In this document: positions 17,224-26,560 of the stretch, in pieces
Layout: the number at the start of each line of letters is the position of its first letter
Numbering within the stretch: position 1 is the first letter of the stretch
NCBI GenBank assembly: GCA_023436115.1
Contig: JAEZKQ010000025.1
Span: 21,165-85,164 of the forward strand
DNA: 64,000 bases
Origin: Bacillota bacterium
Lineage (GTDB): Bacteria; Bacillota; Clostridia; Christensenellales; SZUA-584
Direction: 5' to 3'
Translations under genes and position numbers: made by a program
Notes under the pieces: generated by a model
Seen by the model: the letters and a program-made list of their open reading frames with translations, nothing else
The model's database searches: none
Told to the model about the DNA's origin: nothing

Positions 17224-18184
17224 GAATGAAATTGGCCGTAGGTACTCCCGAGCGATGGTGACAGGGGGCGCGGGGTTCATCGGCAGTCACGTGATTGAGG
17301 AACTTCTGGACACCGGTATCGATGTTATAAGCATTGATAATTTTATCGCCGGAAAGCAGGAGAATATCGTTGCATTTGAAGGTAATCCCCGGTTTAAAAA
17401 CGTGAGCTGTGATATAACGGATTATGAAACGCTCAAGAAGCATTTTGATGGTGTTGATATTGTATTTCACCAAGCGGCTTCAAAGAAAAACGTATGCTTG
17501 AAAGATCCCCGGATAGATTTGCGTGTCAATGGAGAAGGGGCATTTAACTTACTTGAGCTGTCCCGAGATAAGGGTGTAAAGAAGTTTGTGCATGCATCCA
17601 CAGGTTCTGTATATGGCGAGGCCAAGATAACGCCTCAGACCGAGGAACACCCTTTATGTCCGGTCTCTTACTATGGTGTCAGTAAGTTGGCAGGAGAGCG
17701 GTATGCCAAGGCTTTTGAGCATTTGTATGGGTTAGATACTACGATACTCCGTTACTTTCACGTATACGGGCCGCGTCAGGAATCTGGTGAGTTTGGCGGT
17801 GTGATTGCGATATTCGCTCGTGCTATACTTAGTGGAAAACATCCTATAATATTTGGCGACGGAACGCAGGAGCGATCATTTACCTACGTGAAGGACTGCG
17901 TCAATGCCAATCTGTTCGTCGCGGTAACAGATGGAACAAAGGGGCAGGAGTATAACTGTGCATCTGGAATTAACGTAACGGTGGGCAAACTATGTGAAAC
18001 TATGTTAGATATATTGGATCGTAAGGACTTGAAACCTGAGTACCGTGACTGGCTTGTTGGTGATATCAAAAAGTTTGATATTTCAAACGAAAAGCTGCGC
18101 AGTTTTGGATTTGAGTTTAGAGCATCTTTTGAAGAAGGTCTGGCAGAAACCATAAAGTACTACAGAACGTTGTTCGGGAGATAG
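17204..18184 (+). CDS. NAD-dependent sugar-nucleotide epimerase (extended SDR)
   Basis: Extended short-chain dehydrogenase of 326 residues, probably a C4-epimerase of UDP-Glc or UDP-GlcNAc. TGGAGFIGSHVIEELL binds NAD, ASTGSVYGEA supplies the catalytic Ser/Thr and SYYGVSKLAGE the Tyr-x3-Lys pair; FGDGTQERSFTYVKD completes the family signature. The GTG start lies inside the end of the flippase gene. WbpP-like 4-epimerase activity is the best guess, but a 4,6-dehydratase-like variant cannot be excluded from sequence alone. Confidence 0.85.
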   Translation: MDLNQIKNEIGRRYSRAMVTGGAGFIGSHVIEELLDTGIDVISIDNFIAGKQENIVAFEGNPRFKNVSCDITDYETLKKHFDGVDIVFHQAASKKNVCLKDPRIDLRVNGEGAFNLLELSRDKGVKKFVHASTGSVYGEAKITPQTEEHPLCPVSYYGVSKLAGERYAKAFEHLYGLDTTILRYFHVYGPRQESGEFGGVIAIFARAILSGKHPIIFGDGTQERSFTYVKDCVNANLFVAVTDGTKGQEYNCASGINVTVGKLCETMLDILDRKDLKPEYRDWLVGDIKKFDISNEKLRSFGFEFRASFEEGLAETIKYYRTLFGR

Positions 18185-18188
18185 TATC

Positions 18189-19250
18189 ATGAGGGTGCTT
18201 CATCTTCCTTCGTCGGTAGGGGGAAACGCATGGAATCTGTCGCTGGCAGAACGGGCTTTGGGGATCGAGAGCCGCGTATTTGTATTGGGGGAGAACTATT
18301 TTGGCTTTAAAGCAGACATTGTAAAGGACTGGAGACGAAACCGGTACACTTTCCCATTCAAGGCTTTTGAGTTCTATCGAAAAGAAATGAACAACTATGA
18401 CATTTTTCATTTTAATTTCGGACGAGCCCTTTTCGATTACCGCTGGGAGTTTATTGATATGCTTGAACTACCTTGGTTAAAACGAAAAGGAAAGCGTATT
18501 GTGTTCACATACCAAGGGACGGATGCCAGATTGGCAAGTTATAGCTTGCAGAACTATGATGTATCCTTCTATAAAGAACTCACAAAGGCGGAACTTGATA
18601 AAGAGCTGAGACTGGATAGTCGCAGACAAAAGCGGGTCAGTAAGGTGGATGAATATGCTGATCTGATTTACACAACGAACCCAGATCTAAAAAATGTGTT
18701 GCCTTCACGAACGAAATTTCGTCCCTACACCAAGTTGCAGATCGAGGAGTGGACTCCGGAATTTAGTGATTATAGCAAGGATGAGTTAATTATCGCCCAT
18801 GCGCCCACCAGCCGGTCTAAAAAGGGAACAGATGTAATCATATCTGCTGTCGAAGGACTAAAGCAAAAGGGAATTCGTGTGCGCTTTGATCTAATTGAGA
18901 AAGTGCCCAATGAAATAGCAAAAAGCCGTCTTGCCCAGGCAGATATTGTAATCGACCAGATATATATTGGGTGGTACGGTGGTCTAGCCGTCGAAAGCAT
19001 GGCTCTAGGAAAGCCTGTAATAGCATATATCAGAGAGTCTGATATGGTGCATTTACCAGCTCAGATGTATACTGAAATGCCTGTGATCCGAGCCAATGCA
19101 CAGAATCTTTCGGATATATTGGTTAATGTTATTACTGACCGGGACGGGTTACGTGAAAAAGCGCATCGTTCGCGGGTTTATGTGGAACATTGGCATGACA
19201 GTAGGGCAATAGCCCAAAACATCATTAAAGATTACGAAAGAATATTGTGA
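18189..19250 (+). CDS. glycosyltransferase, GT-B fold
   Basis: A 353-residue protein with a short N-terminal domain (RVLHLPSSVGGNAWNLSLAERALG) typical of GT4-like enzymes, YQGTDARLASY in the middle, and a C-terminal segment IDQIYIGWYGGLAVESMALGKPVIAY in the donor-site position. It begins 4 bases after the epimerase stop. It probably transfers one sugar of the repeat unit; the donor is unknown. Confidence 0.78.
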   Translation: MRVLHLPSSVGGNAWNLSLAERALGIESRVFVLGENYFGFKADIVKDWRRNRYTFPFKAFEFYRKEMNNYDIFHFNFGRALFDYRWEFIDMLELPWLKRKGKRIVFTYQGTDARLASYSLQNYDVSFYKELTKAELDKELRLDSRRQKRVSKVDEYADLIYTTNPDLKNVLPSRTKFRPYTKLQIEEWTPEFSDYSKDELIIAHAPTSRSKKGTDVIISAVEGLKQKGIRVRFDLIEKVPNEIAKSRLAQADIVIDQIYIGWYGGLAVESMALGKPVIAYIRESDMVHLPAQMYTEMPVIRANAQNLSDILVNVITDRDGLREKAHRSRVYVEHWHDSRAIAQNIIKDYERIL

Positions 19251-19280
19251 ATGCCGTAATGGCATTTGAAAGGATAAAAA

Positions 19281-20588
19281 ATGTCTGAGATTAAAAATAA
19301 GCTTCTAACAAAGACGGCCATGCTTGGTGTTATCGGGCTTGGTTATGTTGGTTTGCCGCTGGCCGTTGAAAAGGCCAAGGCCGGATATCGGACTTTAGGA
19401 TTTGATATCAGCCGTCCCCGTGTTGACATGGTCAACGCGGGACAGAATTACATAGGTGATGTAGTTAATGAAGACTTGAAAGGCATCGTAGAATCGGGGA
19501 TGCTAAGAGCAACTACCGACTTCTCGGAGGTGGCGGGTGCCGACTGCGTTTGCATCTGTGTACCTACACCGCTCGATGATCACCAGCAGCCAGACATTAG
19601 CTATGTAAAGGCCTCAGCTGAGAGTATTGTGCCGCACATGCACAAGGATATGTTGATTGTTCTGGAATCTACCACATACCCGGGTACCACAGAAGAATTA
19701 CTCCTGCCTATATTGGAGTCTTCGGGGTTCAAATGTGGGAAGGATTTCTTTTTAGCATTTTCGCCTGAGCGTGTTGATCCCGGTAATTTGATATATAAGA
19801 CCAAGAATACGCCTAAAGTTGTAGGCGGTGTTACCCCTGCTTGTACCGATGTAGCGGCTGCGCTCTATGAGAGCGTACTGGCTGCACCCATACATCGCGT
19901 TTCCTCACCGGCTGTGGCAGAAATGGAAAAAATACTTGAGAACACATATCGAAATGTAAATATTGGGCTAGTTAATGAACTGGCTATGCTATGCGATAAG
20001 ATGGGGATTAACATTTGGGAAGTTATTGATGCTGCAAAGTCAAAACCCTATGGTTTCCAACCATTCTATCCAGGTCCTGGTTTAGGCGGACATTGTATCC
20101 CGTTGGATCCTTATTATCTGTCATGGAAGGCTCGTGAATACGGCTTTCACACTTCGATGATAGAATCGTCTATGATGATAAATGATCGGATGCCAGAATA
20201 TTGTGTGGAGCGCGCCGCACGGATTTTGAATGAGCACCAGAAACCCATGAATGGTTCAAAAGTACTGGTTTTGGGCGTGGCATATAAGCAGAATATTGAC
20301 GATTACCGTGAGAGCCCAGCATTGCACGTTATTGAAGAACTGGAGAAAAAGGGTGCTCAGGTGAGTTACTTTGATCCGTTTATTTCAGAATATCGATATC
20401 GTGGGCGTTTTGTAAAAGGCGAAACAGCACTGACAAGTAATCTGGTGTCTAAGGCGGATTTAGTTATAATTACGACATCGCATACCGACGTGGATTATGA
20501 TATGGTGCAGAAGCATGCAAAAGCGGTGCTCGACACAAAAAATGCTATGAAACATATCAAGTCACGCGGTAATATAGAGTTGCTGTAG
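19281..20588 (+). CDS. wbpA: UDP-N-acetylglucosamine 6-dehydrogenase
   Basis: First step to UDP-2,3-diacetamido-2,3-dideoxy-glucuronate: NAD-dependent oxidation of UDP-GlcNAc at C6. The 435 residues show GVIGLGYVGLPLAVEKA, VPTPLDDHQQPD, ESTTYPGTTEE, FSPERVDPG, NTYRNVNIGLVNELA, the catalytic Cys in PGPGLGGHCIPLDPYYL and GVAYKQNIDDYRESPAL. It is clearly distinct from the wecC copy at 11394. It is followed directly by wbpB, wbpD and wbpE homologues, which supports this substrate over UDP-glucose. Confidence 0.88.
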   Translation: MSEIKNKLLTKTAMLGVIGLGYVGLPLAVEKAKAGYRTLGFDISRPRVDMVNAGQNYIGDVVNEDLKGIVESGMLRATTDFSEVAGADCVCICVPTPLDDHQQPDISYVKASAESIVPHMHKDMLIVLESTTYPGTTEELLLPILESSGFKCGKDFFLAFSPERVDPGNLIYKTKNTPKVVGGVTPACTDVAAALYESVLAAPIHRVSSPAVAEMEKILENTYRNVNIGLVNELAMLCDKMGINIWEVIDAAKSKPYGFQPFYPGPGLGGHCIPLDPYYLSWKAREYGFHTSMIESSMMINDRMPEYCVERAARILNEHQKPMNGSKVLVLGVAYKQNIDDYRESPALHVIEELEKKGAQVSYFDPFISEYRYRGRFVKGETALTSNLVSKADLVIITTSHTDVDYDMVQKHAKAVLDTKNAMKHIKSRGNIELL

Positions 20589-20601
20589 AAAGGGGAAAAG
20601 T

Positions 20602-21681
20602 ATGGCACTGAAATATGCACTTATAGGCTGCGGGCGTATATCGCCCAATCATATAGCTGCAGCCCTTGAGAATGGATTAGATATTGTTGCAATATGCGAT
20701 ATCTTGCCTGAAAACATGCAGGATAAGATTAAAGAGTTTAATTTGCCTGATACGGTCCATACCTATACGGACTTTCACGAACTTTTGGAATTAGAAAAGC
20801 CGGAGCTTGTTGCTATTGCAACAGAGAGCGGAAACCATTCGCATATTGCGATAGAATGTATTGAAAACGGTTGTCATCTTATTATTGAAAAGCCTATTAC
20901 TCTATCACTGAAGGATGCAGATGCGATTATCTCTTCGGCAAATCGTAAAGGAGTCAAAGTCTGCGCCTGTCATCAAAATCGCTTTAATAAGTCGGTGCAG
21001 AAAATTCGTGAGGCGGTGGAGGCAGGACGCTTTGGGAGGCTGCTGCATGGTGCGGCGCATATCCGTTGGAACCGCGGCGAGGATTACTACAAACAAGCGC
21101 CTTGGCGCGGTACTTGGGAACAAGACGGCGGTGCGCTGATGAATCAATGTATTCATAATATTGACCTGCTTCGCTGGATGATGGGGAGCGAAATTACCGA
21201 GGTAATTGGACTGACTGATAGGTTGCTGCACGATTATATTGAAGCAGAGGATCTTGGGCTCGCGCTGGTTAGGTTTGCAAATGGCAGTTACGGTCTTATT
21301 GAAGGCACGACTAATATATTTCCCGCCAATTTGGAAGAAACATTGTATTTATTTGGCGAAAAGGGAACCGTCAAAGCGGGCGGTAAGTCAGTCAATGTTA
21401 TAGAAGAATGGCGTTTTGCTGATGGGTTGGATGATCCGGAAGAGGTTAAAGCGCTCTATCATGAGAATCCGCCGAATGTATATGGATTCGGACACAAGCC
21501 TCTTTATACGGATGTCATTCAGGCTGTTGAGATGGGTCGTGAACCTTACGTGACAGCAGAAGACGGGCGCCGTGCTCTGGAACTTGTTCTTGCTATATAC
21601 AAATCAGCAGCTTCAGGTCAAAGCATCAAGCTGCCGATGGTTCAGTGTGCGTCTACCGATTTTGTTGGGAGATTTGATTAA
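20602..21681 (+). CDS. wbpB: UDP-2-acetamido-2-deoxyglucuronate 3-dehydrogenase (Gfo/Idh/MocA)
   Basis: Oxidises the C3 hydroxyl of UDP-GlcNAcA to the 3-keto sugar. The 359 residues show the N-terminal NAD fold ALIGCGRISPNHIAAAL, EKPITLSLKDADAI in the family EKP motif and CHQNRFNKSVQKIREAVEAGRFG. It lies 13 bases after wbpA with a strong AGAAAGGGG site and overlaps wbpD by one base. In known systems the WbpB hydride is recycled by 2-oxoglutarate and the amino transfer by WbpE. Confidence 0.88.
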   Translation: MALKYALIGCGRISPNHIAAALENGLDIVAICDILPENMQDKIKEFNLPDTVHTYTDFHELLELEKPELVAIATESGNHSHIAIECIENGCHLIIEKPITLSLKDADAIISSANRKGVKVCACHQNRFNKSVQKIREAVEAGRFGRLLHGAAHIRWNRGEDYYKQAPWRGTWEQDGGALMNQCIHNIDLLRWMMGSEITEVIGLTDRLLHDYIEAEDLGLALVRFANGSYGLIEGTTNIFPANLEETLYLFGEKGTVKAGGKSVNVIEEWRFADGLDDPEEVKALYHENPPNVYGFGHKPLYTDVIQAVEMGREPYVTAEDGRRALELVLAIYKSAASGQSIKLPMVQCASTDFVGRFD

Positions 21682-22244
21682 TGGGTTTTTTTGTGCATGA
21701 GAGTAGCTATGTGGATGACGGTGTGCAAATTGGAGAAGGGACTAAAATATGGTTTTTCTGTCATGTCCAGAAAGGTGCCATTATTGGTAGGAATTGCTCA
21801 TTAGGGCAAAATGTAAGTATTGGAAACAATGTTCGGATTGGAAATGGTGTCAAAATCCAAAATAACGTGTCTGTTTATGAGGGCGTGGTAATCGAGGATG
21901 ATGTATTCTGCGGGCCATCATGTGTGTTCACCAATGACTTAACACCTCGGGCAAAATATCCAAAGGGTAATGCGCGTTACGTCAAGACTTTAATTCGTCA
22001 AGGGGCATCTTTGGGTGCAAACTGTACTATAGTATGCGGACGTACAGTGGGGAAGTCGGCTATGATAGCGGCAGGTGCGGTTGTCACACAGGATGTTAAG
22101 GATTATGCCATAGTTGCTGGCTTGCCTGCCCGACAGATTGGCTGGGTATGCGAATGCGGAAAACGTCTGGAAGAGACGTTGAAATGCGATGCCTGCGGAC
22201 GCAATTATGCTGAAACGGAAAGCGGTCTAAAGGAGACTATTTAA
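21681..22244 (+). CDS. wbpD: UDP-2-acetamido-3-amino-glucuronate N-acetyltransferase
   Basis: Acetylates the 3-amino group made by the next gene product. The 187 residues are mostly hexapeptide repeats (VQIGEGTKIWFFCHV, GQNVSIGNNVRIG, KIQNNVSVYEGVVIEDDVFCGP) with FTNDLTPRAKYPKG and a trimeric left-handed helix fold. The C-terminus carries CECG and CDACG, a small zinc-ribbon-like tail. TAATG overlaps join it to both neighbours, so translation of the wbpB-D-E block is tightly coupled. Confidence 0.88.
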   Translation: MGFFVHESSYVDDGVQIGEGTKIWFFCHVQKGAIIGRNCSLGQNVSIGNNVRIGNGVKIQNNVSVYEGVVIEDDVFCGPSCVFTNDLTPRAKYPKGNARYVKTLIRQGASLGANCTIVCGRTVGKSAMIAAGAVVTQDVKDYAIVAGLPARQIGWVCECGKRLEETLKCDACGRNYAETESGLKETI

Positions 22245-23377
22245 TGGAATTTCGTGACCTTAAAATGCAGTATCAAGCTTTAAAGAATAAGATGGATGAT
22301 GCATTACTGGCAGCGGTAGAATCGGGCGCTTATATAATGGGGCCGCCTGTTAAGGAACTTGAAAAGAAGTTGGCTGAGTATGTAGGTGTTAAGCATTGTA
22401 TTAGTTGCGCCAATGGTACGGATGCATTGTCGTTGGCGCTAATGGCTTGGAACATAAAGCCTGGAGATGCCGTATTTGTTCCCGACTTTACATTCTTTGC
22501 GTCAGCTGAGGTTGTATCCTATGCGGGAGCGACGCCTATTTTTGTGGATGTAGATGCGGCAACGTTTAACATAGACCCAGTGAAACTTGATGAGAGTATA
22601 GCGTATGTTATACGTGAAGGACGTTTGAATCCCAAAGCAGTTGTCGCAGTGGATTTATTTGGCTTGCCAGCAAACTATGCTGAGATCAGGCGCGTGGCAG
22701 ATAAGTTTGGCTTATGGGTTCTGGAGGATGGTGCACAAGGCTTTGGCGGTACCATAGGTCCATACAAAGCTTGCAGTTTCGGAGATATATCCACAACTTC
22801 ATTTTTCCCGGCTAAGCCTCTTGGTTGCTATGGAGATGGCGGAGCAGTTTTTACGGATAACGATGAATGGGCAGAGTTGATGCGATCATTGAGATTTCAC
22901 GGTAAGGGAAGCCATAAATACGATAATGTACGAATCGGTCTTAATTCAAGATTGGATACACTTCAAGCGGCTGTGCTGCAGGTTAAGTTAGAGGCTTTTT
23001 CTTCTTACGAACTGGCGAGTGTAAACCATGTGGCAGAAACTTATACGGAGCGACTGCAAAGGATAGTCAAAACCCCGATCATACCAGACGGATATGGCTC
23101 TAGCTGGGCACAGTATACCATCATATTAAAAGATGAAATACAGCGCAATGATTTGCAGCAATACCTAAAACATAGGGGAATCCCCACTATGATCTATTAT
23201 CCGCGGCCAATGCATCAGCAGAATGCATTTGCGGGTTTAATTGACTCCCGGGGGGATTTTAATGTGACAGAGCAGCTTTGCGCATGCGTGCTCTCGCTGC
23301 CTATGCACCCGTATCTAAACGATGAAGATATTGAGAAAGTATGTAAGGAGATTATACAATATTTGCAATACAGCTGA
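22244..23377 (+). CDS. wbpE: PLP-dependent 3-aminotransferase (DegT/DnrJ/EryC1)
   Basis: Converts the UDP-3-keto sugar to UDP-2-acetamido-3-amino-glucuronate with glutamate as donor. The 377 residues show CISCANGTDALSLAL, PDFTFFASAEVVSYAGATPIF in part, VLEDGAQGFGG (PLP-Asp region) and the Schiff-base Lys in TTSFFPAKPLGCYGDGGA. A C-terminal YYPRPMHQQ segment closes the active site. It is last in the polysaccharide operon. Next to wbpA, wbpB and wbpD the role is well supported. Confidence 0.9.
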   Translation: MEFRDLKMQYQALKNKMDDALLAAVESGAYIMGPPVKELEKKLAEYVGVKHCISCANGTDALSLALMAWNIKPGDAVFVPDFTFFASAEVVSYAGATPIFVDVDAATFNIDPVKLDESIAYVIREGRLNPKAVVAVDLFGLPANYAEIRRVADKFGLWVLEDGAQGFGGTIGPYKACSFGDISTTSFFPAKPLGCYGDGGAVFTDNDEWAELMRSLRFHGKGSHKYDNVRIGLNSRLDTLQAAVLQVKLEAFSSYELASVNHVAETYTERLQRIVKTPIIPDGYGSSWAQYTIILKDEIQRNDLQQYLKHRGIPTMIYYPRPMHQQNAFAGLIDSRGDFNVTEQLCACVLSLPMHPYLNDEDIEKVCKEIIQYLQYS

Positions 23378-23494
23378 TAAGTTATAAACGACTCTGTTAG
23401 TTATTTGAAAAGTCATGGTTATTATTATTGTCCTGTTCTTATTGTGAGAACTGGCTTAAAATGAGAAATAATTAATGTAGATAATAAAATTATT

Positions 23495-23544
23495 GAATTT
23501 ACTTGTATTTCTCTGGTATGAATTTGCTTGTATTTCTCTGGTAA
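23495..23544 (+). repeat. 25-bp tandem duplication
   Basis: Two adjacent 25-base units, each containing TTGTATTTCTCTGGTA and differing at one internal base (A to G) and at the last base, lie in the spacer before the FN3 protein. They could be a recent slip duplication or a doubled binding site. Confidence 0.7.
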
Positions 23545-23616
23545 GACTCGTATTTTTAAAAGATATCTGCTATTATTATGAAGATGTAAATGCTTAGCCT
23601 TAAGTTTGAGGACAAT

Positions 23617-25140
23617 ATGAAGAGATTTATTAGTATATTAATTATAATGGTATTACTCGTAACTGGGCTCAGCGTTATGAATTCCTATGCAGTTGGCTCA
23701 GCTACTGTGGTATTCAATGGGCCAACTCTGGTTGAACCGGGGAAGGTTTATACTTATACTTATAAACTAAAAGTATACGATAGCTGTGCGGTTAATGCCA
23801 ATATCGCCATGTCTGATAATCTGGAGTTGATTTCGGGGGGAGACAATCTATTCTTTGATTCTATCCCAAGTAATTCAAATGGCGTTATTTCTGGTAGTAT
23901 AACGGTAAAAGTCAAAAGTGGTACTGACATTGGTACGGCTTGCCGCATATACGTATCTACAGATAAAAGCAAATGCGTTTACCTAGACAAATATAATACT
24001 GTAATTGAGACCGGGGTAACAGGCAGCATTAAGGCGATGGCTTACAAACCGATACCAGCCCCTAATCTAGTAGCTAGCTTTTCTGGGACAAGTGATATTC
24101 GCCTTAGCTGGAGTGCTGTCAACGATGTCGATGGGTATCAGCTTTACCGTGTCATAAACAACGAGTATTATTTGCTTTATCAAGGCAGTGATACAAGCTA
24201 TATTCATACCCAGCGTTCACCTTCTGTTCCATACTATTACTCTATAAGAGCATATAGGTATTACGATTCTAAAATGGTTACTAGCCTTTTATCGGATATT
24301 ATTTCATTAAGATTGATGGACCCTCCTCCGTCACCGGAGTTGAGTGCTGCTTCGGCAGGCTATGATAGTATAAAGCTGTCTTGGAGTGATATTCCTTATG
24401 CGAATGGATACCAGTTGTATCGTGTGATAAGCGGGAAATATTATTTAGTCTATGAAGGCAACAATACGAGCTATATTCACACTGGGCGCTCTTCAACAGC
24501 CACATATCTTTACTCTGTACGGGCGTATAGAACATTCAGTTCAAAACAAATTGGGGGCTACTTGTCTCCGGTGATAGAAGGACGTTCGGTTGAACTTTTG
24601 GATGCCCCTAAGCTCACAGCATCATCAGCTTCGTATGATAAAATTCAGTTGTCTTGGGATGCCGTTCTAGATGCTGATGGATATGAATTATACCGTATCA
24701 TCGATGGAAAATATCATTTACTATTCACTGGTGATGCGGTTGACCTTGGTTATATACATACGAATCGTAAGTACAACCAAAAATACGATTATGCCATCAG
24801 AGCATTCCGTATGTATGGTTCGAAAAAGATTGCAGGATATATGAGCCCGATTCAGAGTGCTCGAACAGCCATGACAACGCCACTACTCACTGTTGCCGGT
24901 GCATCGTCATCGAGCATACGCTTATCGTGGAACGCTGTTCCGGATGCCGACGGTTATGAGCTTTACCGCGTTATCAACGGTTCTTACTATTTGCTTTCTG
25001 ATACCAATAAATTAGAGTATATCCATACTGGAAGGTCAACTGGTATCCAGTACAGTTATTCTGTACGATCATATCATTTGAGTTTATCCAAAAAAATATA
25101 TAGTACTCTATCTCCAATAAAAGTGGGACATACCATGTGA
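23617..25140 (+). CDS. exported FN3-repeat protein
   Basis: A 507-residue secreted protein of unknown function. The ATG at 23617, after GAGG, gives a clean signal peptide (KRFISILIIMVLLVTGLSVMN). A beta-rich domain of about 110 residues follows (ATVVFNGPTLVEPGKVYTYT), resembling cohesin or carbohydrate-binding folds. Then come four fibronectin-III-like repeats of about 92 residues, each with LSW..V.DADGYELYRVI, a GxYxLL strand and YIHTGRS. No sorting signal, membrane anchor or catalytic domain is seen. It sits just after the polysaccharide operon in a spacer with a tandem repeat. Likely a secreted or wall-associated adhesin or carbohydrate-contact protein. Confidence 0.8.
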   Translation: MKRFISILIIMVLLVTGLSVMNSYAVGSATVVFNGPTLVEPGKVYTYTYKLKVYDSCAVNANIAMSDNLELISGGDNLFFDSIPSNSNGVISGSITVKVKSGTDIGTACRIYVSTDKSKCVYLDKYNTVIETGVTGSIKAMAYKPIPAPNLVASFSGTSDIRLSWSAVNDVDGYQLYRVINNEYYLLYQGSDTSYIHTQRSPSVPYYYSIRAYRYYDSKMVTSLLSDIISLRLMDPPPSPELSAASAGYDSIKLSWSDIPYANGYQLYRVISGKYYLVYEGNNTSYIHTGRSSTATYLYSVRAYRTFSSKQIGGYLSPVIEGRSVELLDAPKLTASSASYDKIQLSWDAVLDADGYELYRIIDGKYHLLFTGDAVDLGYIHTNRKYNQKYDYAIRAFRMYGSKKIAGYMSPIQSARTAMTTPLLTVAGASSSSIRLSWNAVPDADGYELYRVINGSYYLLSDTNKLEYIHTGRSTGIQYSYSVRSYHLSLSKKIYSTLSPIKVGHTM

Positions 25141-25375
25141 GGAGTCGCAATAGAATCAGTTAAAGAATGGTGTAAAAAAACACAAGGGATTGTAGTTATA
25201 TTGATTAAAAGCTATCTGTACTGATTCGGATCAGCAAACCTTATTTATTATTACACGCTAGACATGGAATTAAGCATAAGATTGTGAAAGTTAATCATTA
25301 AGTCCATTTTTTTCACGGCTAATGATAATATATAGTTGCAAAGTGGAAATTACAACAATCTTTAGGAGTGTCTGT

Positions 25376-26422
25376 ATGAAGATAAGATGGTCAATCTGTT
25401 TATTATCGATGATGTTATTAGTGGTAATGCTATGTGCATGTGGTGCAACTGGCAACCCGGAGCCTGAAAAGACGATGCCCATATCAGCAGCTGAAGTCAC
25501 GCCTAAGCTTACACCTACACCTACGCCAAAACCTACATCAGTATTACGCTCGTACACCACTGGTATCCCTATTACGGAACAAAAAATTTACAAGCCAGTT
25601 GGAGTTATGATCGAGAACTCATCTGCCGCACGTCCGCAATATGGACTACAGGCAGCGGACATTATCTATGAAGCGCCTGTGGAAGGCTGTACAAGATTAT
25701 TCTGTATATACAACGATACACTTCCTGAAAAAGTAGGGCCAGTACGCTCAGCTCGATTGTACTTTATTAAAATACAGCAAGAATGGGACAGTGCTTATGT
25801 CCACTTTGGAGGACCGGAGAGTGGACAAGCAAATGTATATCTCGACTCTTCGAATCATATCAAGACACGAATTAACTTCATCAAGGGTGATTTTAATGAC
25901 TATTATTGGCGTGATAAGGATAAAAAAGCTCCTCATAATGCTTTTACCGATGTTCAGAAATGTCAAGAGCTCATGAAGGAGGAATCTAAGGTCCGCACGT
26001 TCCAATATGCAGACACGTTGCAGTATAGCGGCAATGGTTTTTCTGAAGTCGTGTTGCCTTTCTATTCGGGTGAGGTGACTTATAAATATAATGCGCAACA
26101 AGACGTTCTGGAGAGGTATATGGAACGCAAGGCGTTCACCGATGCAGCAACTGGCGATGTGGTTTCTGTTAAGAATCTGATTGTTCAGTATAACAGCTTT
26201 TCTCACGGTGATGAGGCTAAAGGACGATGGATGTGTCAATTGTTGGGGACTGGTAAGGCTGATTTTTTTGTTGGTGGCCAACATATCCAGGGCACATGGG
26301 AACGGCAGAGCTATGAAACACCGACGATATATAAGGATAGCGCCGGAAAGGAGATTATTCTTTTGCCTGGCAATACATGGATTGCAATTCACCCTGATGA
26401 TAAGTCCATAACGGTCAAATAG
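25376..26422 (+). CDS. DUF3048-family lipoprotein (YerB-like)
   Basis: A 348-residue lipoprotein. The start at 25376 follows AGGAG and gives a signal with lipobox LCAC (Cys22). A Thr/Pro linker (TPKLTPTPTPKPT) leads into the DUF3048 domain, seen in GVMIENSSAARPQYGLQAADIIYE, GPVRSARLYF and HNAFTD. A C-terminal part (GDVVSVKNLIVQY, GKEIILLPGNTWI) matches the second DUF3048 half. B. subtilis YerB is the best-known relative; the molecular role is not established. It stands alone with a terminator 95 bases downstream. Confidence 0.88.
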   Translation: MKIRWSICLLSMMLLVVMLCACGATGNPEPEKTMPISAAEVTPKLTPTPTPKPTSVLRSYTTGIPITEQKIYKPVGVMIENSSAARPQYGLQAADIIYEAPVEGCTRLFCIYNDTLPEKVGPVRSARLYFIKIQQEWDSAYVHFGGPESGQANVYLDSSNHIKTRINFIKGDFNDYYWRDKDKKAPHNAFTDVQKCQELMKEESKVRTFQYADTLQYSGNGFSEVVLPFYSGEVTYKYNAQQDVLERYMERKAFTDAATGDVVSVKNLIVQYNSFSHGDEAKGRWMCQLLGTGKADFFVGGQHIQGTWERQSYETPTIYKDSAGKEIILLPGNTWIAIHPDDKSITVK

Positions 26423-26517
26423 ACATTATACTGGGTTTGTTAAGCTTGATAGTTATATAAACATTTTTGATGTGTAGTAACACCAAAAAAGCAAAACAGA
26501 ATAGTTTTAACATAAGA

Positions 26518-26560
26518 GGGCTTACAGCTTGTTAATAGCAAGTGTAAGCCCCTTTAATTG
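26518..26560 (+). terminator. terminator after the DUF3048 gene
   Basis: Stem GGGCTTAC plus inner CTTG, 7-base loop, CAAG and GTAAGCCC, followed by CTTTAATTGT. A strong stem with a modest T-tract. Confidence 0.6.

Noticed and set aside
19250..19266. AATGCC/GGCATT hairpin before wbpA as a terminator
   Set aside because: Six-bp stem with no T-tract, within a tightly spaced operon.
23378..23616. Possible riboswitch in the spacer before the FN3 gene
   Set aside because: Only the 25-bp tandem duplication is visible. No conserved aptamer core was seen.
25748..26392. Minus-strand frame of 214 codons in the DUF3048 gene
   Set aside because: Antisense of a recognised lipoprotein gene.
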